From positions 1-9,259 of the forward strand of contig JAQSXN010000105.1 of assembly GCA_029256665.1 (NCBI GenBank): a stretch of 9,259 nucleotides of DNA, read 5' to 3'. Positions 1 through 7,302 of the stretch are shown in pieces; position 1 is the first letter of the stretch; each line of letters starts with the position of its first letter. Source of the stretch: Paenibacillus sp. (GTDB lineage: Bacteria > Bacillota > Bacilli > Paenibacillales > Paenibacillaceae). Both the position numbers and the translations under genes were made by a program. The notes beneath the pieces were generated by a model that was not told the DNA's origin, did not search any database, and saw nothing but the letters and a program-made list of their open reading frames with translations.

Positions 1-931
1 GAAAGCTTCCGGCAAGAAGCTGCTCTGGAACACGGTTAACATGTTCACGAATCCAAGATTCGTACACGGCGCCGGCACGACTTGCAACGCCGACGTGTAC
101 GCTTATGCGGGAGCCCAGCTTAAGAAGGGTCTTGAAGTAGGCAAAGAGCTCGGCGCGGAAAACTACGTATTCTGGGGCGGCCGCGAAGGCTACGAGACGC
201 TGCTGAACACGGACATGGGCTTCGAGCTGGATAACTTGGCCCGCCTGTACCATATGGCGATCGATTACGCGAACGAAATCGGCTTTGACGCCCAGTTCCT
301 GATCGAGCCTAAACCGAAGGAGCCGACGAAGCACCAGTACGACTTCGACGCGGCGACGACGATCGCGTTCCTGCAAAAGTACGGCTTGAAAGACAAGTTC
401 AAGCTGAACCTGGAAGCCAACCATGCAACGCTTGCGGGCCATACGTTCGAGCACGAAATCCGCACGGCCGCCATCAACGGCATGCTGGGCTCGCTGGACG
501 CGAACCAAGGCGACTTGCTGCTGGGCTGGGATACGGACGAATTCCCGACGGACCTGTACTCCACGACGCTGACGATGTACGAAGTGCTGAAGGCCGGCGG
601 CATCGGCCGAGGCGGCGTGAACTTCGACGCCAAAGTACGCCGCGGCTCGTTCGAAGACGACGACCTGTTCCTCGCGCACATCGCGGGCATGGACAGTTTC
701 GCATGGGGACTTAAGGCTGCCGCCAAGCTGATCGAGAACCGCACGTTGGATAACATCGTCGACAACCGCTACCGCAGCTTCAAAGAAGGAATCGGCGCCG
801 ATATCGTATCCGGCAAAGCTACGCTGAAGTCGCTGGAGCAATACGCGCTGCAGAACAATCCGATCGTGAACGAGTCCGGCCGCCAAGAGCGCATCCGCTT
901 AATGCTCAGCGAGACGATCTTCAGCGTTTAA
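1..931 (+). CDS. xylA: Xylose isomerase XylA, 5'-truncated by the window edge
   Basis: Interconverts D-xylose and D-xylulose in the cytoplasm, the first step of the isomerase route of xylose use. The reading frame is open from base 2, so the gene begins before the window. About 309 residues are visible against a usual length near 440, so roughly 130 N-terminal residues are missing, including the region that normally holds the FHDRD catalytic His/Asp. The visible part carries the family hallmarks in order: [22 protein letters not shown] with metal ligand Glu (codon 305-307); [12 protein letters not shown] with Glu (413-415) and His (422-424); LDANQGD with Asp (497-499); WDTDEFP with two Asp (530-532, 536-538); and GVNFDAK with Asp (626-628). 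All expected divalent-metal ligands are therefore intact. It ends with TAA, 32 nt before xylB with no terminator between, so the two are probably co-transcribed. Promoter and any XylR operator lie outside the window. Confidence 0.97.
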   Translation, partial: KASGKKLLWNTVNMFTNPRFVHGAGTTCNADVYAYAGAQLKKGLEVGKELGAENYVFWGGREGYETLLNTDMGFELDNLARLYHMAIDYANEIGFDAQFLIEPKPKEPTKHQYDFDAATTIAFLQKYGLKDKFKLNLEANHATLAGHTFEHEIRTAAINGMLGSLDANQGDLLLGWDTDEFPTDLYSTTLTMYEVLKAGGIGRGGVNFDAKVRRGSFEDDDLFLAHIAGMDSFAWGLKAAAKLIENRTLDNIVDNRYRSFKEGIGADIVSGKATLKSLEQYALQNNPIVNESGRQERIRLMLSETIFSV

Positions 932-963
932 GAAGCATCGCATAGAGGAGGAGAGCGGGCAAG

Positions 964-2457
964 ATGGGGTACGTGATCGGAATTGACCTCGGCACCAGCG
1001 CGGTTAAAGCGCTGCTGGTGGATCGGGAAGGAAAAGTAGTCGGGGAATCGACGCGCAGCTATCCGCTGTTCCATGAGCGCACCGGTTGGAGCGAGCAGCG
1101 TCCCGAGGACTGGGTAGACGCGACATGCGAAGCGCTGCGCGAGCTGGCGGACGCGGCCGGCGCCTCGTCCATCGAAGGGATCAGCTTCTCCGGCCAGATG
1201 CACGGACTCGTGCTGCTGGACGGGGCGGGCAAGCCCGTGCGCAACGCGATTCTCTGGAACGATACCCGCACGACGGCGCAATGCCGCGAGATCGAAGGGG
1301 CGCTGGGAGACAAGCTGCTCGGCCTGACGCGCAATCCCGCGCTCGAAGGATTTACGCTGCCTAAGATTCTATGGGTCAAACAGCACGAGCCGGAAGCGTT
1401 CGCGGCGGCGGAGTCGTTCCTGCTCCCTAAGGATTATGTGCGATTCCGGCTGACGGGCAAGCGTCACATGGATTATTCCGACGCGGCGGGCACGCTGATG
1501 CTGGAGGTTGCGGAGAAAAGATGGAGCGATGAGGTGCTGGAAGCGTTCGGCTTGCCGGCAAGCTTCTGTCCTCCGCTCGTGGAATCGCATGCCCAGACGG
1601 GAACGCTGTTGCCCGAAGCCGCGGAACGATCGGGTCTTAGCGTGTCGACGAAGGTGTTCGCGGGCGGCGCCGACAACGCGTGCGGCGCGATCGGCTCCGG
1701 CATTTTGACGGAGGGACTGACGCTTTGCAGCATCGGAACTTCGGGCGTGATTTTGTCCTACGAGGACGACAAGTCGAAGGATTTCGCGGGGAAAGTGCAT
1801 TTCTTCAACCACGGCAAGGAAGACTCGTTCTACGCGATGGGCGTTACGCTTGCGGCTGGCTACAGCCTCAGCTGGTTCAAGAAAACGTTCGCGCCAGGCG
1901 AATCCTACGACGAGCTGCTTGCCGAAGTTGGCGAGCTGCCGCCTGGAGCCGGCGGACTTTTGTTCACGCCTTATCTGGTCGGCGAGCGGACGCCTCACGC
2001 GGATTCGACGATCCGCGCCAGCTTCGTCGGGATCGACGGCTCGCACGAGCGGAAGCATTTTGCCAGGGCGGTAATGGAAGGCATCACGTTCTCGCTTAAC
2101 GAATCCGTTGATTTGTTCCGCGGAGCCGGCAAGAAGGTAGAACGGATCGTCTCCATCGGCGGCGGCGCGCAGAACCCTGTCTGGCTTCAGATGCAAGCAG
2201 ACATCTTCGGCGCGACGGTCGTGTCGCTTGAGAACGAGCAAGGTCCCGGTCTCGGTGCGGCGATGTTGGCCGCGCTGGGCTGCGGGTGGTACGACAGCCT
2301 GGAGGCCTGCGCTTCCGAGTTCGTGAAGTATGCGTCCGAATATACGCCAAACCAGGAAGCTTCGGCAGCCTACGAAGGCTTGTTCCGGGCGTATCAGCAA
2401 GTGTACGCCTCGACGCGCGGAATTAACGAAGCGCTGGCGCCTTACCGGGTGCAATAG
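964..2457 (+). CDS. xylB: Xylulokinase XylB (FGGY carbohydrate kinase)
   Basis: Phosphorylates D-xylulose with ATP to D-xylulose 5-phosphate, which enters the pentose phosphate pathway. The 497-residue length fits the family (E. coli XylB is 484). Residues 1-30 hold the phosphate-binding IGIDLGTSAVK. Substrate-side motifs MHGLVLLD and ILWNDTRT follow, then GFTLPKILWVKQHEPE. AGGADNACGA places the likely catalytic base at Asp237, equivalent to Asp233 of E. coli XylB. The C-terminal FGGY domain has CSIGTSGVI, LVGERTPHAD and the adenine-side motif GGGAQNPVWLQMQADIFG. Both actin-like domains are complete. The ATG at 964 is preceded by AGAGGAGGAG (944-953), 10 nt away. The neighbour xylA settles xylulokinase over gluconokinase, glycerol kinase or other FGGY kinases. 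A strong hairpin terminator follows the stop codon. Confidence 0.96.
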   Translation: MGYVIGIDLGTSAVKALLVDREGKVVGESTRSYPLFHERTGWSEQRPEDWVDATCEALRELADAAGASSIEGISFSGQMHGLVLLDGAGKPVRNAILWNDTRTTAQCREIEGALGDKLLGLTRNPALEGFTLPKILWVKQHEPEAFAAAESFLLPKDYVRFRLTGKRHMDYSDAAGTLMLEVAEKRWSDEVLEAFGLPASFCPPLVESHAQTGTLLPEAAERSGLSVSTKVFAGGADNACGAIGSGILTEGLTLCSIGTSGVILSYEDDKSKDFAGKVHFFNHGKEDSFYAMGVTLAAGYSLSWFKKTFAPGESYDELLAEVGELPPGAGGLLFTPYLVGERTPHADSTIRASFVGIDGSHERKHFARAVMEGITFSLNESVDLFRGAGKKVERIVSIGGGAQNPVWLQMQADIFGATVVSLENEQGPGLGAAMLAALGCGWYDSLEACASEFVKYASEYTPNQEASAAYEGLFRAYQQVYASTRGINEALAPYRVQ

Positions 2458-2468
2458 AGGAATAAGAT

Positions 2469-2509
2469 AAAGCCGCTTGTCCAACCGCGAGGGAGGGCAA
2501 GCGGCTTTT
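2469..2509 (+). terminator. Rho-independent terminator of the xylAB operon
   Basis: An 11-bp perfect stem pairs AAAGCCGCTTG (2469-2479) with CAAGCGGCTTT (2498-2508). It extends inward by two G-C pairs and a G-U pair (2480-2482 with 2495-2497). A TTTT run at 2506-2509 closes it. It begins 12 nt after the xylB stop and isolates the operon from the next gene. Confidence 0.88.
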
Positions 2510-2610
2510 CTATGTTGGCGTCGGGGGCATGAATTTCCCGCAATTTGGCATCCTAAGTTCAGGCTAAGGCAATCACTGATCACATCCCACATTCGGAAGG
2601 AAGATGCACG

Positions 2611-3003
2611 TTGTCCCAACTATCTGCGATTCTTTTTGATTTCAGCGACGGCAGAAGCGCCGCGATGGCGCGCGAGCTGCTGCAGGAGCTTGGTTACGAT
2701 CCCGTCATGCATGGAGAGTCCCGCATGCATATTCACGTAGATGGCGCGGATTTGACGTCGGCGCTGGAGATTGCCCAGGCGCATGGCGGGCAGCTTGTCG
2801 AGCAGGCGGATATCGCGGAAGAGGCGGTGACGAACACGGCGTACGCGCTTGACGCGATTACGATACCTGCCCATGTCGTCAACGAGGATTGGATCGATGC
2901 GGAAGGCGCCCATAACCGCGACGACGATGCATCGTATGCGAACGAAGAGTTTCTGCCGGACGCGGGCGATTACAATCATTTTTCCGGCGACGTTCACACT
3001 TGA
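2611..3003 (+). CDS. Small acidic protein of unknown function, TTG start
   Basis: I do not recognise this 130-residue protein. It starts at TTG (2611) behind AAGGA (2597-2601), 9 nt upstream; the nearby ATG at 2604 is in another frame. Residues 3-70 alternate strand and helix in a way that suggests a ferredoxin-like alpha/beta fold: SAILFDFSDG (strand), an AMARELLQEL helix, MHIHVDG (strand), then the helix LTSALEIAQAHGG. The second half is strongly acidic, with DWIDAEGAHNRDDDAS and NEEFLPDAGDYNH, and probably flexible. There is no signal peptide, membrane segment or cysteine. Codon use matches the neighbours and the RBS is good, so a real gene is likely. It appears monocistronic: the xylAB terminator lies upstream and a hairpin (3040-3085) downstream. 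A weak -35-like TTGGCA is at 2545-2550 but no convincing -10 follows. A cytoplasmic stress or regulatory role would be speculation. Confidence 0.75.
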   Translation: MSQLSAILFDFSDGRSAAMARELLQELGYDPVMHGESRMHIHVDGADLTSALEIAQAHGGQLVEQADIAEEAVTNTAYALDAITIPAHVVNEDWIDAEGAHNRDDDASYANEEFLPDAGDYNHFSGDVHT

Positions 3004-3039
3004 ACATCCACCCAACAAGTCGATGAGGCATTCGAAAAG

Positions 3040-3086
3040 AGGGCTCCGGCATAACCCGACGATTCATGGGTTTGCCCGGAGCCCTT
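3040..3086. terminator. Shared hairpin terminator between convergent genes
   Basis: AGGGCTCCGG (3040-3049) pairs perfectly with CCGGAGCCCT (3076-3085). A second inner stem, AACCC (3053-3057) with GGGTT (3068-3072), is nested in the loop. Read on the - strand the outer stem is followed by CTTTTC, a usable T tract for the flavoprotein gene ending at 3104. On the + strand only a weak TTATT follows, so termination of the gene ending at 3003 is plausible but less certain. Confidence 0.75.
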
Positions 3087-3103
3087 ATTCGGCTTTCGCA
3101 AAA

Positions 3104-4381
3104 TCATTGCGAGCGAAGCAGCATCGCCTGTTCCGCCGCGTGCCTTCCGGCATTGTAGCCGGTCGTAAACGCGGCCGTAATGTTGTAGCCGCCCGTATAG
3201 CCGTGAATATCCAGCACTTCCCCGCAGAAGTACAGACCGCTCGTCAGCTTCGACTGCAGCGTCTTGGGATCGATCTCCTTGAGCTGGACGCCGCCGCCCG
3301 TCACGAAGGCTTCTTCAATGGACAACGTCCCGTTAACGCGTACGGGGAACGCCTTGGCAACGCGGGCCAGCTCCATCCACGCCTGCTTCGGGATGTTGTC
3401 GTAAGTGACATCCTCTTTCACTCCGGATTTCAAGAACAGCAGCTGCAGCATCCGCTCCGGGTAATAGCCTTTGAGCACGTTTTTTACCGTTTTGCGGCTC
3501 TCGGCCTTGCACATGGCCAGCGTCTCGGCGTACAGCTCGTCCGCCGTCCGCTCCGGCTTGAGATCGATCGTGGCTAACACGTCGCCACCGTTATTCTTGC
3601 GCAGCTCCTTCACGACGAATTGACTGCATCGCAGCGCGATCGGGCCGGACAAGCCGAAGTGGGTAAATATCATGTCGCCTTCGTGCGTAATAACGGCTTT
3701 TCCCTTCGCGTTCCAGATTGTCAGCGATACGCCTCGGAGAGACAAGCCCTGCAGCTCTTTGCTAAGAATAAAGGAGGATCTTGACGTCAACGGTACTTCG
3801 GTCGGGTAAAGCTCCGTAATCGTATGGCCCGCTTCCTCCGCCCAGGCGTATCCATCGCCCGTCGATCCGGTGTGGGGCACGGACTTGCCTCCGACGGCCA
3901 CGATGACGCATCCCCCGCCTATCCGCTCTCCCGACTTTAACTGGACGCCGACGGCTCGTCCTGCCTCGTACAGCAAGCGGTCCACGGGACTGCCCACCCG
4001 GATGTCGACGCCCAGCGAGCGCACTTTGCCGACAAGGGCGTCCACGACCGTCTTGGCCTTGTCCGTTACAGGGAACATGCGTCCGTTATCCTCCTCTTTA
4101 AGCGCGATGCCCAACTTCTCAAAAAAATCCATAATATGGCGATTGCTGAAGGTCGCCAAAGCGCTATGTAAATATTTTCCATTTCCTGGAATGTGCTTGA
4201 TCAATTCATCGAGCTCCTTGGCGTTCGTCACGTTGCAACGGCCGCCTCCCGAAATGCCGAGCTTTCGTCCAAGCTTGTCTCCCTTGTCGAGAAGCAGCAC
4301 GCTCGCGCCCGCCTCGCCGGCGGCTACGGCGGCCATTAACCCCGAAGAACCCGCTCCGACGATAATAACATCATAACTCAT
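3104..4381 (-). CDS. FAD-dependent oxidoreductase, HI0933/YhiN (BaiN/RdsA-like, B. subtilis YtfP-like) family
   Basis: A cytoplasmic flavoprotein. Family members are annotated variously as aminoacetone oxidase family, YhiN/YtfP, or BaiN/RdsA-type reductases; the physiological substrate here cannot be read from sequence. Residues 4-14 form the dinucleotide-binding DVIIVGAGSSG (GxGxxG), and LLLDKG at 29-34 ends the Rossmann beta2. The family signature GRKLGISGGGRCNVTN is at 38-53. Further on are NGRMFPVTDKAKTVVDAL, VAVGGKSVPHTGSTGDGY, FTHFGLSGP, and the C-terminal FAD-closing VTGGGVQLKEID and GLYFCGEVLDIHGYTGGYN. The protein is 425 aa from 4381, full length for the family. An in-frame ATG at 4387 would add two residues (MV), but AGGAG (4389-4393) sits only 1 nt from it and 7 nt from the ATG at 4381, so 4381 is chosen. 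It is transcribed alone and divergently from the hydrolase gene. Confidence 0.92.
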   Translation of the reverse strand: MSYDVIIVGAGSSGLMAAVAAGEAGASVLLLDKGDKLGRKLGISGGGRCNVTNAKELDELIKHIPGNGKYLHSALATFSNRHIMDFFEKLGIALKEEDNGRMFPVTDKAKTVVDALVGKVRSLGVDIRVGSPVDRLLYEAGRAVGVQLKSGERIGGGCVIVAVGGKSVPHTGSTGDGYAWAEEAGHTITELYPTEVPLTSRSSFILSKELQGLSLRGVSLTIWNAKGKAVITHEGDMIFTHFGLSGPIALRCSQFVVKELRKNNGGDVLATIDLKPERTADELYAETLAMCKAESRKTVKNVLKGYYPERMLQLLFLKSGVKEDVTYDNIPKQAWMELARVAKAFPVRVNGTLSIEEAFVTGGGVQLKEIDPKTLQSKLTSGLYFCGEVLDIHGYTGGYNITAAFTTGYNAGRHAAEQAMLLRSQ

Positions 4382-4388
4382 GACCATT

Positions 4389-4393
4389 CTCCT
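4389..4393 (-). promoter_or_regulatory. Ribosome binding site deciding the flavoprotein start
   Basis: AGGAG on the - strand. The gap to the ATG at 4387 is 1 nt (too close) and to the ATG at 4381 is 7 nt (normal), so initiation at 4381 is favoured. Confidence 0.7.
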
Positions 4394-4496
4394 AACGACG
4401 TTTTAATGATAATTTTTCATGTAATTCCGGATGAAACGGCCCCTGTCTTTAATTACGCTATGAAACATTTATTCCGAAGAAAATAATTCTTGTCGG

Positions 4497-4510
4497 AGTA
4501 AACTTTTACT
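4497..4510. repeat. Short palindrome in the divergent promoter region
   Basis: AGTAAA (4497-4502) and TTTACT (4505-4510) are perfect inverted halves separated by CT. The site sits mid-way in the AT-rich stretch between the divergent flavoprotein and hydrolase genes, where an operator could act on either. No known regulator is recognised. A 6-bp AT-rich palindrome can arise by chance. Confidence 0.35.
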
Positions 4511-4555
4511 TATGCATATTTCAAAATAAACTCTATCCAATTCGGTTGATTACAG

Positions 4556-4561
4556 TATAAT
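4556..4561 (+). promoter_or_regulatory. Candidate -10 box for the hydrolase-kinase operon
   Basis: A perfect TATAAT lies about 40 bp before the hydrolase start in a markedly AT-rich stretch. No good -35 is present at 16-18 bp spacing. An alternative pair is TTGATT (4546-4551) with TATATA (4570-4575), spacer 18, but that would put transcription almost at the RBS. A promoter here is likely; its exact elements are uncertain. Confidence 0.45.
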
Positions 4562-4582
4562 CTAATTATTATATATAAACAC

Positions 4583-4588
4583 GAGGAG
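4583..4588 (+). promoter_or_regulatory. Ribosome binding site deciding the hydrolase start
   Basis: GAGGAG. An in-frame GTG at 4591 is only 2 nt downstream, too close to be used. The ATG at 4600 is 11 nt away, so it is the better start. The next ATG (4603) is a weaker alternative. Confidence 0.6.
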
Positions 4589-4599
4589 CTGTGACGAAT

Positions 4600-5511
4600 A
4601 TGATGCAGCGTCGGAGCGCAAGCATGAAAGATGGCGGGGATCGCGGCGTCTCCGGCGCGGCACTCCGTTCGGAGTGGCAAGTGCTTGGCACGGGAGTCAC
4701 TCAGTTGTTTGTACGCGAGTGGGAACCCGCCGAGGATTCGCCTAGAGCAGTAGTCTGTCTTGCGCACGGCCACGGCGAGCATGGCGAACGATATGCCCAT
4801 GTGGCTGAACGCTTGGCGCTAGGCGGCTATGCCGTCATCGCCTATGATCATTATGGCCATGGAAGATCGCAAGGCAAACGAGGCCATATGTTGTCCATGG
4901 AGGCGGCGATATCCGATATGACCGCGATGCTGGAGCAATGCGCGAAACGTCATCCGGACACGCCGGTTTTTCTATACGGTCACAGCATGGGCGGCAATAT
5001 CGCGCTGAATTGCGCCTTGCGGACGAAACCCGCGATCGAGGGGCTTATCCTGACGAGTCCTTGGCTTAGACTGGCCTTCAAGCCGCCGGCGGTCAAGGAG
5101 TGGATCGGCCGCAGGCTTTCGTCCTTATGGCCGTCCATGCCGATGTCCACGGGGCTCAAAGAAGAGGATCTGTTCCTTCAAGACGGGTCTGAGGAGAAGC
5201 TCGGGCTGTCCATGAAATCGGATCCACTCAGCCACACTACGCTCACGCCGAGAGCCTTCGTCGAAATTCAGGATGCCGGCGAATGGGCGATCAAACACGG
5301 GGCCGAGCTGCACGTGCCTCTGTTGTTGCTGCACGGCACGGAGGATCGGATTACGTCCTTCGAGGCTAGCCGGCAGCTCGCGGAATCCGCGGGAACGTGT
5401 TGTCTATGGCGCCCTTGGCAAGGCGGATTGCACGAGTTGCACAACGATTTGCAAGGCGACGAGACCTTGGATTTCATTATGTCATGGATGAACGACAAAT
5501 TGAACACTTAA
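4600..5511 (+). CDS. Alpha/beta hydrolase, monoacylglycerol lipase / lysophospholipase (PldB) type
   Basis: A serine hydrolase of the Hydrolase_4 group, expected to cleave monoacylglycerols or lysophospholipids in the cytoplasm; the exact substrate is not determinable. In the 303-residue protein counted from 4600, the oxyanion-hole segment is AHGHGEHGERYAHVAERL and the next conserved block is AYDHYGHGRSQGKRGH. The nucleophile elbow FLYGHSMGG puts the catalytic serine at Ser129. LLLLHGTEDRITS supplies Asp249, and GGLHELHND supplies His278. The GxHELHND context is typical of monoglyceride lipases. The triad is complete and there is no signal peptide. The first 25-30 residues are polar and poorly conserved-looking; ATG 4600 is preferred over GTG 4591 on RBS spacing. 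The sensor kinase gene starts 38 nt downstream with no terminator between, so the two are probably co-transcribed. Haloperoxidase or esterase activity is a less likely alternative. Confidence 0.9.
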   Translation: MMQRRSASMKDGGDRGVSGAALRSEWQVLGTGVTQLFVREWEPAEDSPRAVVCLAHGHGEHGERYAHVAERLALGGYAVIAYDHYGHGRSQGKRGHMLSMEAAISDMTAMLEQCAKRHPDTPVFLYGHSMGGNIALNCALRTKPAIEGLILTSPWLRLAFKPPAVKEWIGRRLSSLWPSMPMSTGLKEEDLFLQDGSEEKLGLSMKSDPLSHTTLTPRAFVEIQDAGEWAIKHGAELHVPLLLLHGTEDRITSFEASRQLAESAGTCCLWRPWQGGLHELHNDLQGDETLDFIMSWMNDKLNT

Positions 5512-5532
5512 CCCTACTATTACGTCGTTGAT

Positions 5533-5552
5533 AAGGAGGTCCTTCTCCCTTG
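5533..5552 (+). promoter_or_regulatory. Near-perfect RBS and TTG start of the sensor kinase, in a possible hairpin
   Basis: AAGGAGGT (5533-5540) is a near-complete anti-16S match, 9 nt from TTG (5550-5552). GGAG (5535-5538) can pair with CTCC (5545-5548); past a bulged C, AA (5533-5534) pairs with the TT of the start codon (5550-5551). The fold would mask both RBS and start, though it is short. Confidence 0.5.
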
Positions 5553-7235
5553 CTAAAGGATCTGCTCCTCCAATTCTTTCTATCGGTCCTTCCGGTGTTC
5601 GCCTTCCTGTTATGGCATGACAAGGAACGAGGTTGGAAGGGCTTCAAGCCGTTCATCATGATCGCGTGCGGCGTCTCGATGACGTTGTGCGCGCTCACGA
5701 GCTCGCTCATCTACGATTTTAACGCCGACTACCGAATCGTGCCGTTTCTCATCGGTTCGTTATATGGCGGTTATAAAGCATTTGGAGCATTGCTCCTGCT
5801 TTACGTTATTATGCGCCTGCCCACGCTCGACAGCGCTTACGAGTTTTGGGGCTTTGCGCTCTCCATGCTCGTGTTTTCGCTTATGCTTATCGTGTGCATT
5901 CGCAGATTCCAGCCGGCGAACAGCGTACATAAAGAACGGATCGGACTGCTGATCATGGGCGTCGTAGCCGTGACCGTAATTCTGTTGTCCAAGATGTATA
6001 TGGCATCGGTGGGAGTCTCATGGTCAATTGTGTCGATCATCGGAACGTCGTTGTCGATCACCGGACTGTTGCTCGCCCTGTGGCTGTCGATCTATATGAT
6101 AGAAAGCATCAAGGAGAAGCAGCAGCTCTATTACGAAGTCAATTTGTTATCGGTCAGCTACGGAAACGAAGTCCAGAAGCTTCAGCAATTTATCGACAAC
6201 GCCCCTCTCGCCGTGTTGATCGTCGACGCTTCCGGCATCATTACCCATGCGAACGAGGAGTCGCTCAAGCTGTTTTCCTTCCGCAGCGGCAATCAGACGA
6301 TAGATAAGCTCAAGAACGTCTCGTTCTTGGACGCGTTTAGTCCCGATCGCCCGCAAGCCGCGGTGGAGCTGCTGGGCAAGGCGCTTCGAGGAGACAGCAT
6401 TACGACGAAGCCGCTGGAGGAAGACTCGTTAACGCTGCTGATGACGACCGTTACGCTGCGGGAAATGGAAGACAACCGGATTACGGGAGCCGCCCTGATA
6501 GCGAAGGACATTACGGAGCTGTCGCAGCTTCGGGACGAACGGGGCAGAATGGAGCGGCTAAGCCTGGTAGGCCAGATGGCAGCCAGCATTACGCATGAAA
6601 TTCGTAATCCCATGGCGGTTATACGCGGATTCGTGCAGTTGATTCAAGAGCGAAGCCCCCAGAATCAATTCGAATATTTTCGAATCATAATGGAAGAGCT
6701 CGACCGCGCCAATCTGATTATTAGCGACTTTCTATCGCTCGCCCAGAACCGGGAGCTGAAGATGGAGAAGGCTTCGCTGCACGCGACGATCAACGATCTC
6801 GTGCCGCTGCTCAATGCGGATGCCAATCTGCGGGGACAGACGCTTGAAGTTCAATTATGCGCAGGCTTGCCGGACATGTATCTCAATGACCGGGAGATGA
6901 AGCAGCTTCTGCTTAACCTGGCCCGCAACGGCATGGAAGCCATGGAGGATAAAGGCGTGCTGAGGATCTATACGACATGCTCCGAATCGGAGATCAGCAT
7001 ACATATCGCGGATGAAGGCGTCGGCATTCCCGAGGACAAGCTCGACCATCTGTTCGAGCCGTTCTATACAACCAAGACTCGCGGCACCGGCCTTGGCCTT
7101 CCGCTATGTCTCAGCATCGCGGAGCGGCATAACGGACGCATCGAGATCGAGAGCTTCGAGGGAAAGGGAACGACCTTTATCGTCACCTTCGACATAACGG
7201 AGAAGGAGATGGCACACACTAATCTTAATGCTTAG
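5550..7235 (+). CDS. Membrane PAS-domain sensor histidine kinase, KinB-like
   Basis: A membrane sensor that autophosphorylates on histidine and passes the phosphate to a response regulator or phosphorelay protein. In the 561-residue product, six hydrophobic segments (about 5-22, 33-55, 63-88, 99-117, 131-151, 160-184) form the sensor. Segments 2-3 with the DYRIVPFLIGSLYGGYKAF block resemble the 5TMR_LYT sensor type also found in KinB. A linker helix leads to a PAS domain (about 211-330; FIDNAPLAVLIVDASGIITHANE). The HisKA H-box ASITHEIRNP carries His349. The ATPase has N-box LLLNLARNGMEAM (Asn460), G1 DEGVGIP (Asp488), F-box LFEPFYTT, G2 GTGLGLP (512-518) and G3 GKGTTF. All catalytic motifs are intact. 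Start is TTG 5550 with a near-perfect RBS. No response regulator is adjacent, which fits an orphan sporulation-type kinase feeding Spo0F; that role is an inference. Confidence 0.93.
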   Translation: MLKDLLLQFFLSVLPVFAFLLWHDKERGWKGFKPFIMIACGVSMTLCALTSSLIYDFNADYRIVPFLIGSLYGGYKAFGALLLLYVIMRLPTLDSAYEFWGFALSMLVFSLMLIVCIRRFQPANSVHKERIGLLIMGVVAVTVILLSKMYMASVGVSWSIVSIIGTSLSITGLLLALWLSIYMIESIKEKQQLYYEVNLLSVSYGNEVQKLQQFIDNAPLAVLIVDASGIITHANEESLKLFSFRSGNQTIDKLKNVSFLDAFSPDRPQAAVELLGKALRGDSITTKPLEEDSLTLLMTTVTLREMEDNRITGAALIAKDITELSQLRDERGRMERLSLVGQMAASITHEIRNPMAVIRGFVQLIQERSPQNQFEYFRIIMEELDRANLIISDFLSLAQNRELKMEKASLHATINDLVPLLNADANLRGQTLEVQLCAGLPDMYLNDREMKQLLLNLARNGMEAMEDKGVLRIYTTCSESEISIHIADEGVGIPEDKLDHLFEPFYTTKTRGTGLGLPLCLSIAERHNGRIEIESFEGKGTTFIVTFDITEKEMAHTNLNA

Positions 7236-7267
7236 TCCCCCTTATATAGGCCGACAGGATATATTTA

Positions 7268-7302
7268 GCAGCCGGAGCATGCGCTCCGGTTGCTTTATTT
7301 TC
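7268..7302 (+). terminator. Rho-independent terminator after the sensor kinase
   Basis: An 11-bp stem GCAGCCGGAGC (7268-7278) pairs with GCTCCGGTTGC (7283-7293), with one G-U pair, a 4-nt ATGC loop and the T-rich tail TTTATTTTC. It begins 33 nt after the kinase stop. Confidence 0.92.

Noticed and set aside
265..765. Open frame on the - strand antisense to xylA
   Set aside because: Shadow of the xylose isomerase frame, with a low-complexity Ser/Arg-rich product and no RBS support.
1369..2619. Long open frame (416 codons) on the - strand, antisense to xylB
   Set aside because: It lies wholly opposite a clear xylulokinase. Long antisense frames are expected in G+C-rich coding DNA, and its translation is Arg-rich with no family motifs.
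2849..3577. 242-codon + strand frame starting inside the small unknown gene and running opposite the flavoprotein gene
   Set aside because: It overlaps two better-supported genes and crosses the terminator hairpin; the product has no recognisable domain.
4402..4420. Fur-box-like sequence containing AATGATAAT before the flavoprotein gene
   Set aside because: The left part matches the classic 19-bp box well but the right half fails (about 12 of 19 overall), which is weak in AT-rich DNA.
4431..4445. Possible catabolite-responsive element near ATGAAACGG
   Set aside because: The central CG of the cre consensus is not in register, and the site is not near the xyl genes.
4591..4593. GTG as the hydrolase start codon
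   Set aside because: It is only 2 nt from the GAGGAG RBS; the in-frame ATG at 4600 has workable spacing.
4510..4800. - strand frame spanning the AT-rich intergenic region and the hydrolase start
   Set aside because: It overlaps the hydrolase coding region, and I saw no recognisable domain in its product.
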